Program-made: the position numbers and the translations under genes
Shown here: positions 15,314-21,369 of the stretch, one piece after another
Numbering within the stretch: position 1 is the first letter of the stretch
How the letters are laid out: every line of letters begins with the position of its first letter
From: a virus
Length of the DNA: 24,634 bases
Virus record (IMG/VR): IMGVR_UViG_3300007539_000208
Span: 1 to 24,634 of that record
Direction: 5' to 3' (one strand)
Notes under the pieces: model-generated
The model's input: the letters and a program-made list of their open reading frames with translations, nothing else
Databases searched by the model: none
Told to the model about the DNA's origin: nothing

Positions 15314-15683
15314 CGTCAGAATCTAAATCAACTACGTTGGTTTTTATTGTACCATCAATTTCTATGTCTTGCCTGTCAGACCATTTATTAATGTTTTTTA
15401 AACAAAAAATCATCATTGCAGTATTTCCCGATGTTGCCATTTCAATTGCTTTTTGAACTAACTTTACTTTTGTTCTTGAAAGTTTCTTTTCTGCATATTC
15501 AGTGAATGTCATATCGTATCTGCGTTTTATATGATTCTTTATGGTCGTATCTGTTGTTTCTAAAATATCAGCACAAACTACCAAAGATGACTTATAAGCT
15601 AGTAAACCGTCTAGTTTCTCCCAACTAAATGGGCATTTTGCTGGGTCATATTCTTTTGTATTATTTTCAGCAATATTAATCAT
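15300..15683 (-). CDS. terS: Terminase small subunit
   Basis: 127 aa immediately before the large subunit. It contains a helix-turn-helix-like segment (VVCADILETTDTTIKNHIKR) and the typical small-terminase part 'KAIEMATSGNTAMMIFCLKN' followed by WSDRQ. It recognises phage DNA and stimulates the large subunit. AAGG lies upstream of the ATG at 15683. This is the first gene of the long leftward late operon. Confidence 0.82.
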   Translation of the reverse strand: MINIAENNTKEYDPAKCPFSWEKLDGLLAYKSSLVVCADILETTDTTIKNHIKRRYDMTFTEYAEKKLSRTKVKLVQKAIEMATSGNTAMMIFCLKNINKWSDRQDIEIDGTIKTNVVDLDSDDAQL

Positions 15684-15731
15684 TATAAAGCCTTATCATA
15701 TACCATTTTTGTAGAGTATTACGACATAATG

Positions 15732-15740
15732 TGTTATAAT
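15732..15740 (+). promoter_or_regulatory. Extended -10 promoter for lone plus-strand gene
   Basis: TGTTATAAT is a perfect extended -10 (TGnTATAAT). It is followed 6 nt later by GCGAGGT (15747-15753) and ATG at 15758. No good -35 lies at 17 nt, which extended -10 promoters can tolerate. The same TGTTATAAT occurs before the early rightward operon at 22800. Confidence 0.65.
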
Positions 15741-15757
15741 TTAAAAGCGAGGTTAAT

Positions 15758-15997
15758 ATGACAAGAATAGAAAAATTCAATTCCCTTTTTACGCACGCTT
15801 GGTATAAAAACCAATTAAGTAAATTAAAACAAAAAGATATAGATTTTTGTTTAAATTTTATAAAAGAAAATAACGAACTATGCAAAGTTGATTTTTGGAA
15901 CAAACTTAAAATGATGCGATGTGACTCTTTAAAAAAATCTGATATTTCAAGATTTAATATTTGTATAGAATTGCTAGATGTTTCAAGAGACATTTAA
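15758..15997 (+). CDS. Lone plus-strand basic protein of unknown function (79 aa)
   Basis: 79 aa, Lys/Asn/Phe-rich, helical, with no recognised motif (MTRIEKFNSLFTHAWYKNQL; then a repeat-like LNFIKENNELCKVDFWNKL). It is the only plus-strand gene between the late leftward operon and the ParB/glycosyltransferase operon, and has its own extended -10 promoter and a GCGAGGT leader 4 nt from the ATG. Its stop overlaps the stop of the convergent glycosyltransferase. Such an isolated gene with a private promoter looks like a moron or a small regulator. A DNA- or RNA-binding role is possible given its charge but not shown. Confidence 0.75.
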   Translation: MTRIEKFNSLFTHAWYKNQLSKLKQKDIDFCLNFIKENNELCKVDFWNKLKMMRCDSLKKSDISRFNICIELLDVSRDI

Positions 15998-16857
15998 ACC
16001 TTCTTGTATTTTTCATTTAAAATTTTAGGGTATGTAAAATTTTTTTCTATTGAATGATGTAGCCTTCTGTTATCTTTGTTTCCCATATCCTTAACCACTA
16101 TTGATGATGGGTGAAATATTACAGAATAAAAACTTTTTACATAAGTTCCTAGTTCTAGGTATATTGTTGTTAGACCGCCATCGTTAGATTGAGTAACTGT
16201 TTGCTCTAAAGATATTCCAGATGTTGTGAAATAAATATCACCCCTTGATGCATTAAGTGTGTAACAGTTAACATCTTCATTTATTAGACCATAAAAACTA
16301 AAAGGCTTATCTGTTCTACAGAAAAAACTATTCATACATTTTCTATCTAACATTTCTGTTGTTCCAAATTTGTTTCCATAACCACCAATAAAGTCACCAC
16401 CCTGTGACATTGCTATGCATTTAATATCTGTTTGTTTTAAAAATTCTAAATAAATAGATATTACTTTATTTAGGTTTTTTATTTGCTTTGGCTTATAGAT
16501 ACCATTAAAATTAGACCGATACTGAAAAGTAGTATAGTCATCATCTAGAACTAAAAAGTAATCATATCCTAGTTCTCTAGCTATACTCCAGCACATATTC
16601 CTGGCATAAACAACAGCCTTCATGTTTTTAGTATTATCTGCCGTGTCTGTAATTTTCAAAGCATCATTTTTATTAAATTTATAGATAATAATGTCTTTAT
16701 AATTTTTTTTGTATTCATTAAAAGTTTTATCTTGGTCATCCAGTACAATAACAATATCACCATTATAGTTAGATTTATTTAATGCATTTATAGTTTTAAC
16801 ATTTTCTGGTCTATTATTACTCAATATAAAAACTGCAAATTTATTAATTTGACTCAT
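15994..16857 (-). CDS. TAGT-type (TET-associated) DNA glycosyltransferase candidate
   Basis: 287 aa from ATG at 16857, chosen because AGAGG precedes it; the TTG at 16872 is weaker. The N-terminal Rossmann-like part is FAVFILSNNRPENVKTINAL. Then come VVYARNMCWSIARELGYDYF (residues 82-101), the metal/sugar-nucleotide acidic motif LDDDYTTFQYR (104-114), AMSQGGDFIGG (149-159), FFCRTD (178-183) and NEDVN (193-197). This is the layout I know for phage TAGT proteins, GT-A-like glycosyltransferases proposed by Iyer, Aravind and colleagues to glycosylate hydroxylated bases made by TET/JBP enzymes. It overlaps the ParB-like gene by 14 nt and forms one operon with it. No TET/JBP gene is seen in the window, so substrate is inferred; glycosylation of another target is possible. 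Confidence 0.78.
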   Translation of the reverse strand: MSQINKFAVFILSNNRPENVKTINALNKSNYNGDIVIVLDDQDKTFNEYKKNYKDIIIYKFNKNDALKITDTADNTKNMKAVVYARNMCWSIARELGYDYFLVLDDDYTTFQYRSNFNGIYKPKQIKNLNKVISIYLEFLKQTDIKCIAMSQGGDFIGGYGNKFGTTEMLDRKCMNSFFCRTDKPFSFYGLINEDVNCYTLNASRGDIYFTTSGISLEQTVTQSNDGGLTTIYLELGTYVKSFYSVIFHPSSIVVKDMGNKDNRRLHHSIEKNFTYPKILNEKYKKV

Positions 16858-17608
16858 TGTATGCCTCTGCAAATTTTTCTGTCATTTTAACAAATCCAAG
16901 CTCTATTGCCTTATTGAAATCAATTATAATTAAAGCACTCTCTTCCATTAATTGCTGCATTTTTTCATTAGAATGAGCGTAATATTCTGCAGCCATTTTG
17001 TAATTGAATTTTATATGCCTAGCAGCGGCAAATCTAAGATATACCTTTTCATCTTCTGGCAATTCTGATTTATCTATGTTGTTAATTAATGAGTAATATT
17101 TGTCTGTATCGTATAAAGATTTTATGCTTGGCTTTTCTTCTGTTGGTTCATATATTGGTGACTCTACCTTTCTTGTATACAACTCATCACTATCTTTATT
17201 TTCATCTATTTCTGGAAGTTCAAAATTTTCAATACCAAGCATATCAATATCAACAATTTTAATATTTTCCATTTCTGTGTATACGGAATGCAAGTCTAAT
17301 TCTGCCCATCGAGCAATTTCATTATCTGAAATTAAATATGCATACTCTTGCGCTTCTGATTCGAAGTCTTGCTTTATAACTGGTACTTGTTTCATTCCCA
17401 AATTTATTGCAGCTTCTAATCTGCCATGACCGACAACTAAAAAGCCTGTGCGATTAGATACTATCAACGGGTTTCTAAAACCTTGGTATTTAATTAGCTT
17501 TTCTAGTCTTTTAATCTGTTCGATTGAATGTCTGTTTGCGTTTTTTGGGTTTGGAACAATAGAATCAATATCGACTAACTCGATATTTTTAGATTTTATA
17601 TCTGACAT
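16844..17608 (-). CDS. ParB-like (ParB/Srx nuclease-domain) protein with conserved phage C-terminus
   Basis: 254 aa. Residues 10-110 are a ParB N-terminal domain: ELVDIDSIVPNPKNANRHS, LIKYQGFRNPLIV, the signature GHGRLEAAINLG (60-71), and YAYLISDNEIA. There is no C-terminal helix-turn-helix as in plasmid ParB and no methyltransferase fusion. Instead the C-terminal half (EKVYLRFAAARHIKF; MAAEYYAHSNEKMQQLMEES; ALIIIDFNKAIELGFVKM) resembles a domain I recall in phage-encoded ParB-like proteins. The ATG has AAAAGG upstream. It shares an operon, promoter and operator-like site with the glycosyltransferase. ParB/Srx proteins often accompany DNA-modification genes in phages, so a role in targeting or processing modified DNA is inferred. 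Confidence 0.8.
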   Translation of the reverse strand: MSDIKSKNIELVDIDSIVPNPKNANRHSIEQIKRLEKLIKYQGFRNPLIVSNRTGFLVVGHGRLEAAINLGMKQVPVIKQDFESEAQEYAYLISDNEIARWAELDLHSVYTEMENIKIVDIDMLGIENFELPEIDENKDSDELYTRKVESPIYEPTEEKPSIKSLYDTDKYYSLINNIDKSELPEDEKVYLRFAAARHIKFNYKMAAEYYAHSNEKMQQLMEESALIIIDFNKAIELGFVKMTEKFAEAYNESN

Positions 17609-17618
17609 AAATTTCCTT

Positions 17619-17631
17619 TTGGCACTGCCAA
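17619..17631. promoter_or_regulatory. 13-bp palindromic operator-like site
   Basis: TTGGCACTGCCAA has perfect 6-bp arms around one base. It lies between the ParB-operon promoter and the Shine-Dalgarno sequence, about 10 nt before the ATG. It may be a repressor site or, in mRNA, a small hairpin hiding the ribosome-binding site. Confidence 0.5.
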
Positions 17632-17659
17632 TAAGTTAAAGATCACTGACCTTTTCTAA

Positions 17660-17688
17660 ATTACACATCGAATTATATGTTCTGTCAA
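17660..17688 (-). promoter_or_regulatory. Sigma70-type promoter of ParB-glycosyltransferase operon
   Basis: Minus strand: consensus -35 TTGACA (17683-17688), exactly 17 nt, then -10 TGTAAT (17660-17665). Predicted transcription start is near 17653, leaving about 45 nt of leader containing the palindrome. This is the best -35/-10 match I found in the window. Confidence 0.75.
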
Positions 17689-17698
17689 TTTTTTGGCA

Positions 17699-17727
17699 TA
17701 AAAAAAGCCCCATATTGCTATGAGGCT
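17699..17727 (-). terminator. Rho-independent terminator insulating the ParB operon
   Basis: Minus-strand AGCCTCAT and ATGGGGCT form an 8-bp stem (one G-U) around a 6-nt loop, followed by seven T residues. It ends leftward transcription from the accessory operon 11 nt before the ParB promoter's -35, so the ParB operon is independently controlled. Confidence 0.82.
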
Positions 17728-17757
17728 AATTCACTTTTAATTTGCGAGGTTAAAACA

Positions 17758-17787
17758 ATGAATGAAATGAAAAAAGATATTCAGTAG
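17758..17787 (+). CDS. Nine-codon open frame behind a GCGAGGT leader
   Basis: On the plus strand GCGAGGT (17744-17750) stands 7 nt before ATG, which opens only MNEMKKDIQ and a stop, ending 3 nt before the stop of the convergent gene. The leader matches those of the three real rightward genes, so this is either a true micropeptide/leader or the 5' remnant of a lost gene. No promoter is obvious. Confidence 0.35.
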   Translation: MNEMKKDIQ

Positions 17788-17790
17788 TAT

Positions 17791-18036
17791 TTATATACCA
17801 TTAGCGTAAGAAGAAAACCAGAAAAAACATTCATTGAGTTTCAAATATGCTTGTTCAAAAGTGGGATCTTCACCAGCATATTGCTCCATGTAATCGAGTA
17901 TTACTCCCAACATGATTTCAACTTGCTCAACACTTCCATCAGCTTCCATGAGATCACGTTTAAAAGCCTCTATCCTGGCTTGGATTCTTTCTTCTGGTGT
18001 TGATATTGATGGAAGCAAATGCAGATTATCACTCAT
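17791..18036 (-). CDS. Hypothetical acidic helical protein (81 aa)
   Basis: 81 aa, acidic and helical (STPEERIQARIEAFKRDLME; VEIMLGVILDYMEQYAGEDP), ending in an aromatic run (CFFWFSSYANGI). No family recognised. It is the last gene of the leftward accessory operon, and the insulating terminator lies 64 nt downstream. The start has no strong Shine-Dalgarno sequence. Confidence 0.6.
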   Translation of the reverse strand: MSDNLHLLPSISTPEERIQARIEAFKRDLMEADGSVEQVEIMLGVILDYMEQYAGEDPTFEQAYLKLNECFFWFSSYANGI

Positions 18037-18064
18037 TCATACATTTTAATATGAAGGATATAAT

Positions 18065-18265
18065 CTACCAATCGTTATAATCTTGAGTGGAATAGTTTTC
18101 TTGATAATTGGTGCAATCACAGTTACATGATGCATTTGGTGCATTTATTTGATAGCTATTTATTTGCTCATAATCTAAATTTTCGTATGGATTAAGTATT
18201 ACATCAATCGCAACACAATTTAAAGCAAAAGATAGAATGAGAATTAAGAGTGTAAGTAATCTCAT
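18065..18265 (-). CDS. Small exported cysteine-rich peptide (66 aa)
   Basis: 66 aa. Residues 1-19 (MRLLTLLILILSFALNCVA) form a clear signal peptide with probable signal-peptidase I cleavage after Ala19. The lipobox-like ALNC is not canonical (Asn at -1), so a lipoprotein is less likely. The mature part of about 47 residues is acidic, with a Cys cluster SCNCDC near the end and many Asn/Tyr residues. It would be exported and may bind metal or form disulfides. It might be a surface or exclusion factor; a spanin is unlikely because it lacks a lipobox and a proline-rich body. Function unknown. Confidence 0.65.
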   Translation of the reverse strand: MRLLTLLILILSFALNCVAIDVILNPYENLDYEQINSYQINAPNASCNCDCTNYQENYSTQDYNDW

Positions 18266-18301
18266 ATTATTATTCTTACATTTTTTCGGAAGATAAAAAA
18301 G

Positions 18302-18904
18302 CTAATTATTCTGTAAGTGCTTTACTATTGGATGATTTTGCTCAAAATATTGAATTATATCGCTATTTTTTCTATTGCCTTTAAGCCATTTAATTGCCAA
18401 TTCTGATCTGTTTTTAGTGGGAATCATCTGATCTAATAAGTGCATTAAATGATAAATAAAATTATATTTTCCAGCATTTTTTAGAATATAATGCCTATCC
18501 TGGAACGGAACCTTAAAAGCTATTTGATAAATTTGTGACTTATTATTTTTCCAAAAGTAATTTCTATCTTTTGCATAGCACTCTATAGCTTCTTTTATAA
18601 ATTCTACCAAATCAAATTTTGGCTTTTCGTACGGGCAAAAATCCCATTTTCTTTTTAATAGTTTTTCACACATGCTATTAGGTAAAAAATAAGATAAGCC
18701 TAATATTTCATCTCGACTTATTGGAGGATTTGAAACGATATAAGGATGCCTTTCAAAATTTTGATAACAATCATAAATGTGCACATGAGCAATATCTAAT
18801 ATTAACCCTGCCTTTTCTGCATAAGCACTATATATCCAGCCATTATTTGATAGCTTATTTTCTTTTTCGTGAATCCTTCCATATTTATCAATGTAATTTT
18901 TCAA
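18302..18904 (-). CDS. Conserved-type phage protein of unknown function (200 aa)
   Basis: 200 aa. The start is TTG at 18904, with GGA upstream; no ATG exists upstream before an in-frame stop, and the next internal Met is far inside. N-terminal segment NNGWIYSAYAEKAGLILDIA is followed by PPISRDEILGLSYFLP, a pair of patterns I recall from phage proteins of unknown function. The C-terminal half is basic and helical (KNRSELAIKWLKGNRKNSDI). I checked it for the TET/JBP HxD...H...R signature and did not find it. Function unknown. Confidence 0.65.
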   Translation of the reverse strand: MKNYIDKYGRIHEKENKLSNNGWIYSAYAEKAGLILDIAHVHIYDCYQNFERHPYIVSNPPISRDEILGLSYFLPNSMCEKLLKRKWDFCPYEKPKFDLVEFIKEAIECYAKDRNYFWKNNKSQIYQIAFKVPFQDRHYILKNAGKYNFIYHLMHLLDQMIPTKNRSELAIKWLKGNRKNSDIIQYFEQNHPIVKHLQNN

Positions 18905-18952
18905 TTTTAATCCAGTAAACTATTTGTTTATTATGTCATTTTTTCTAGAGAT

Positions 18953-18989
18953 AAAAAAGCTATTTTATTCCTAACTAGCTATAAAATAG
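18953..18989 (-). terminator. AT-rich rho-independent terminator
   Basis: Minus-strand CTATTTTA (18989-18982) and TAAAATAG (18967-18960) form a perfect 8-bp stem around 14 nt and are followed by CTTTTTTATC. It overlaps the stop of the upstream 81-aa gene. The T-rich element TAGCTTTTTTATCT recurs at 18291-18304 at the end of the next gene, there without a stem. Confidence 0.5.
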
Positions 18990-19224
18990 TAAAATCGCCT
19001 TTAACATTATAAACACCATTAGGATCTTCTGTTCTAAACCAGTGCTTAATATTTTCTTTAATCAACCTATAGTACTTTGGTCTGATATCATATACGATAC
19101 CATTTTTCTTGTTACTTAACTGTATCTTGGCTTTTACATACTCATCATTCTGATAAGCAACATTTACAACATTAATTAATAAATCACTATTTTCTGTGGC
19201 ATAAAAGCCTTTTCTTAGATTCAT
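18979..19224 (-). CDS. Hypothetical protein (81 aa)
   Basis: 81 aa, basic, with mixed alpha/beta character (MNLRKGFYATENSDLLINVV; IVYDIRPKYYRLIKENIKHW), ending DPNGVYNVKGDFTIL. The Shine-Dalgarno sequence is weak (TTGG). It lies 14 nt after the preceding gene in the operon and runs into a terminator. No family recognised. Confidence 0.55.
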   Translation of the reverse strand: MNLRKGFYATENSDLLINVVNVAYQNDEYVKAKIQLSNKKNGIVYDIRPKYYRLIKENIKHWFRTEDPNGVYNVKGDFTIL

Positions 19225-19238
19225 AAAAAAACCAAAAT

Positions 19239-19439
19239 TTATAGTTTAGACATATGTTCATAAATTTCTTTCCAAACTCGCTCATAGCAAGATACTAGCT
19301 TTTCATCTTCTGAGTATCTTATCACTTTTCTAAAAACCTCGTCATATAGTTCATCATGAAATTGCTTGTATTTATGCCTGTTAATGATTGCATCTATTTC
19401 TTCATCATCGTTGGTTTTAAGTGTTATTTTTGTTTTCAT
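19239..19439 (-). CDS. Small conserved-type phage protein (66 aa)
   Basis: 66 aa. ATG overlaps the preceding stop as ATGA and has AAAGGTG upstream. Begins MKTKITLKTNDDEEIDAIIN and continues with a helical, charged region (HDELYDEVFRKVIRYSEDEK). The pattern 'MK.KITLKTnDdeE... d.lR' is one I recall from widespread small phage proteins of unknown function. Probably cytoplasmic; role unknown. Confidence 0.65.
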   Translation of the reverse strand: MKTKITLKTNDDEEIDAIINRHKYKQFHDELYDEVFRKVIRYSEDEKLVSCYERVWKEIYEHMSKL

Positions 19440-19675
19440 TTATCACCTTTGTATTTATCAAAATAGTTTCTAGCGCATTTTCCTGCCTCTAAACTACCAT
19501 TAACCTCGCTTACATCATCTATTACTTGTTGGTATGACCAATTATTTGCGTCACCATAAAACTCAATAACACTCTCAGCTTCTTTTAGTTGCTGTTCGAG
19601 TTGTTCAACTGCCATATACCAATCATTAAATCCAGCATCGTAAAGCATATCTTTTAATCTATCTATGTCACTCAC
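19436..19675 (-). CDS. 'FYGD' family small coiled-coil protein, paralogue A (79 aa)
   Basis: 79 aa, starting at GTG 19675 with GAGG 6 nt upstream. Layout: helical start, EQLEQQLKEAESVIEFYGDA (about residues 24-43), NNW, then a variable stretch and ARNYFDKYKGDK. The core 'lkeAesviEFYgd..NW ... AR.Yl.KYk' is a version of a pattern ('aleFYAd..NW...AR.aL') seen in many small phage early proteins. It is paralogous to 19688-19957 and, more distantly, 20368-20538; the DNA for the EAESVIEFYGD segment is nearly identical in the first two over about 46 bp. Function unknown. Confidence 0.7.
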   Translation of the reverse strand: MSDIDRLKDMLYDAGFNDWYMAVEQLEQQLKEAESVIEFYGDANNWSYQQVIDDVSEVNGSLEAGKCARNYFDKYKGDK

Positions 19676-19687
19676 TTAACACCTCAT

Positions 19688-19957
19688 TTATTCGTTTGTT
19701 TTGTATTTAACTAAGTATTGTCTAGCGTGCTTATGACCATTATTATAATCACAAAAAAGTGCCGTATGATCGTCTTTTTTTGTTTCTATAGTATACCAGT
19801 TTTCCACATCACCATAAAACTCAATAACACTCTCAGCTTCTTTTAGTTGTTGTTCTCTGTTTTCCAATTTTTTAGCCAATATGTGTATTTGCTGATTTTT
19901 CAATTCAATAATTTTTTCTAGTTGCTCAATCTGCATATCCCTCATAACTTCACTCAT
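19688..19957 (-). CDS. 'FYGD' family small coiled-coil protein, paralogue B (89 aa)
   Basis: 89 aa; AAGGG precedes the ATG. A longer N-terminal coiled coil than paralogue A (IEQLEKIIELKNQQIHILAK; LENREQQLKEAESVIEFYG), then NW, an acidic insert, a Cys, and ARQYLVKYKTNE. The C-terminal codons ACA AAC GAA TAA lie in a 16-bp direct repeat that recurs at 19966-19981 and 20345-20360, suggesting it arose by cassette duplication. Unknown function. Confidence 0.7.
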   Translation of the reverse strand: MSEVMRDMQIEQLEKIIELKNQQIHILAKKLENREQQLKEAESVIEFYGDVENWYTIETKKDDHTALFCDYNNGHKHARQYLVKYKTNE

Positions 19958-19965
19958 ACTTATCC

Positions 19966-19981
19966 CTTATTTATTCGTTTG
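19966..19981. repeat. 16-bp direct repeat (copies also at 19683-19698 and 20345-20360)
   Basis: CTTATTTATTCGTTTG on the plus strand occurs at 19966-19981 and 20345-20360, and with one mismatch at 19683-19698. Each copy corresponds to the codons '..NE-stop' at or just beyond the end of a small gene. In the 56-aa gene the remnant N K A N E stop follows its own stop in frame. Confidence 0.85.
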
Positions 19982-20019
19982 TAACTTTAATCACACGCTA
20001 TAGCTGTTTGTGTGCTAGT

Positions 20020-20045
20020 TGTTACATAATTCTGCGTTATGTTAC
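20020..20045. repeat. 26-bp intergenic repeat (second copy 20320-20345)
   Basis: TGTTACATAATT(CTGCG)TTATGTTAC at 20020 and TGTTACATAATT(ATGTC)TTATGTTAC at 20320 differ at three of 26 positions and are spaced exactly 300 bp apart. Each is roughly an inverted repeat of TGTTACATAA / TTATGTTAC. They flank the 87-aa gene: copy 1 after its stop, copy 2 before its ribosome-binding site. Operator or duplication scar. Confidence 0.8.
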
Positions 20046-20305
20046 CCATTTATTTGTTGCTTTTTAACTTTATACTCTAGCAATAACCTATAAACAAACA
20101 ACAGGTCTGAGTTTGCATCTGTACAATTTTCAAGCCTACCGAGGCACCTATCAATTGTTTCTTCGAAATCATCTATTTTTAACTGTTGATAATCCCAAAT
20201 TTTTTTTAACCCATTAACGTAATTAAAGTTTAATCCTGTTTTTGGGATATCGTAATTACTTACTAGATATCTATGAAAGGCAGTACCTTCTAATTCTTCA
20301 ATCAC
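20042..20305 (-). CDS. Hypothetical protein (87 aa)
   Basis: 87 aa, starting with GTG at 20305 behind AAAGGAG. Helical (LKKIWDYQQLKIDDFEETID; LFVYRLLLEYKVKKQQ) with two Cys in the centre. It lies between two copies of the 26-bp repeat, so it looks like a cassette. No family recognised. Confidence 0.6.
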   Translation of the reverse strand: MIEELEGTAFHRYLVSNYDIPKTGLNFNYVNGLKKIWDYQQLKIDDFEETIDRCLGRLENCTDANSDLLFVYRLLLEYKVKKQQING

Positions 20306-20367
20306 ATTATTCTCCTTTATGTTACATAATTATGTCTTATGTTACTTATTTATTCGTTTGCTTTGTT

Positions 20368-20538
20368 TTATTTATCGCCATAATATTTTAAAAAATAATC
20401 ATCTAATAACCTAGCTTCACTATTAATAGTTCTAAGGATAAATTCAGCATCATTTAATTTTGATTTAGCTTCTTTCAACTTTTCTTTTAAGTCTTGATTC
20501 TCAAGATACAATTGTTCGCATTTATCTCGATAGCTCAT
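20368..20538 (-). CDS. Short 'FYGD'-like coiled-coil protein, paralogue C (56 aa)
   Basis: 56 aa. The ATG overlaps the methyltransferase stop (ATGA), so translation is coupled. Sequence MSYRDKCEQLYLENQDLKEK, then LKEAKSKLNDAEFILR, and the end DDYFLKYYGDK. The 'LKEA.s.l..aef...' coil and the YYGDK end mirror paralogue A's KYKGDK. After its stop the same frame reads N K A N E stop, matching the end of paralogue B, so it seems truncated by a stop mutation or recombination. Unknown function. Confidence 0.65.
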   Translation of the reverse strand: MSYRDKCEQLYLENQDLKEKLKEAKSKLNDAEFILRTINSEARLLDDYFLKYYGDK

Positions 20539-21368
20539 TTTATAACTCGCTTTAAAATATGTGCTATAACGTCAACTGTGAATCCGTTTCCTAGCATTTT
20601 ATATCTCTGTGTATTTGAAACATGATTTGTATAATTATCTGGAACAGTTTGTAATCGTTCGCACTCAATTGGTGTTAGTTTCCTTACTCCATTAACTCCC
20701 ATATAGTAAGGATCACTCCTACCCATTTTATAATACCTTGCCGTCAAACAGGGGCATATATCCTCATCTGTTTTAGGAGAAAACCTTTTATACCAAGTAG
20801 GATTTCTTTTAAACCCCTCTAATAATTTATCACTTAAATAGTATTTTCTATCTACGTATTTTTGCAAAATATTTCCTAATCTTAGTAACTCATCTTTCGG
20901 TAAATCAACTTCCCAGTTACACCAATAAAGCCTAACTCTATTTTGAGCACTAACCAATGCGCTATTTATCTTAATTGGTTCAACACCTAAATGCTCAGAT
21001 ATTACATCCTGGTATTCTTGTTTCATTCTGACATTTTCTAATAAAAAATACTTTGGCTTTAATTCTTTTAATAGGCGCACAAATTCAAAAAATAGCGCTG
21101 ATCTTTCATCATTAAAATTCAATTGCTTTCCAGCAAAACTAAATCCTTGACATGGAGAACCAGCAACCAAAAGATCAATTTCTGGTAAATCACTTGCTCT
21201 TATTTGTGTTACATCTCCCAATTGAATTGTGTTGGGATAATTAGCTTGCGTAACCTTAATTGCATATTTATCAATCTCACTAGCATAGTATTTATAGTTT
21301 TTTATGCCCAATTTATTTATTGCAATTTGGGCGCAACTCATTCCGTCAAATAAAGATAGTATATTCAT
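20535..21368 (-). CDS. C5-cytosine DNA methyltransferase
   Basis: 277 aa from ATG at 21368, just after the upstream stop; GTG at 21380 would add four residues. All core motifs are present: I (LSLFDGMSCAQIA, residues 4-16), IV with catalytic Cys73 (GSPCQGFSFAG), VI (ENV, 111-113), VIII (QNRVRLYW, 142-149), IX (RKLTPIECERLQ, 229-240) and X (MLGNGFTVDV, 258-267). The target-recognition region is short (about 150-228), as in many phage enzymes. It methylates cytosine C5 using S-adenosylmethionine; target site unknown. Role could be protection from host restriction or the first step of a hypermodification pathway with the TAGT enzyme. It is in an operon with a nuclease-like gene 0.45 kb upstream. 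Confidence 0.92.
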   Translation of the reverse strand: MNILSLFDGMSCAQIAINKLGIKNYKYYASEIDKYAIKVTQANYPNTIQLGDVTQIRASDLPEIDLLVAGSPCQGFSFAGKQLNFNDERSALFFEFVRLLKELKPKYFLLENVRMKQEYQDVISEHLGVEPIKINSALVSAQNRVRLYWCNWEVDLPKDELLRLGNILQKYVDRKYYLSDKLLEGFKRNPTWYKRFSPKTDEDICPCLTARYYKMGRSDPYYMGVNGVRKLTPIECERLQTVPDNYTNHVSNTQRYKMLGNGFTVDVIAHILKRVIK

Positions 21369-21369
21369 T

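Noticed and set aside
15676-15993. 105-aa minus-strand frame opposite the lone plus gene
   Set aside because: No ribosome-binding site and it overlaps fully with the plus gene, which has both promoter and RBS; the hydrophobic product looks like an antisense shadow.
16858-16872. Upstream TTG start for the glycosyltransferase
   Set aside because: The ATG at 16857 has AGAGG at good spacing; TTG at 16872 has none.
17672-17688. TATAAT 5 nt after TTGACA in the ParB promoter
   Set aside because: Spacing is far too short for a -35/-10 pair; TGTAAT at 17 nt fits.
18302-18904. Candidate TET/JBP oxidase completing the modification pathway
   Set aside because: No HxD, distal His and Arg arrangement of 2-oxoglutarate dioxygenases can be seen; no other gene in the window shows it either.
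19503-19509. GCGAGGT on the minus strand
   Set aside because: Lies inside the coding frame of the 79-aa gene (codons AGC GAG GTT) and no useful ORF follows.
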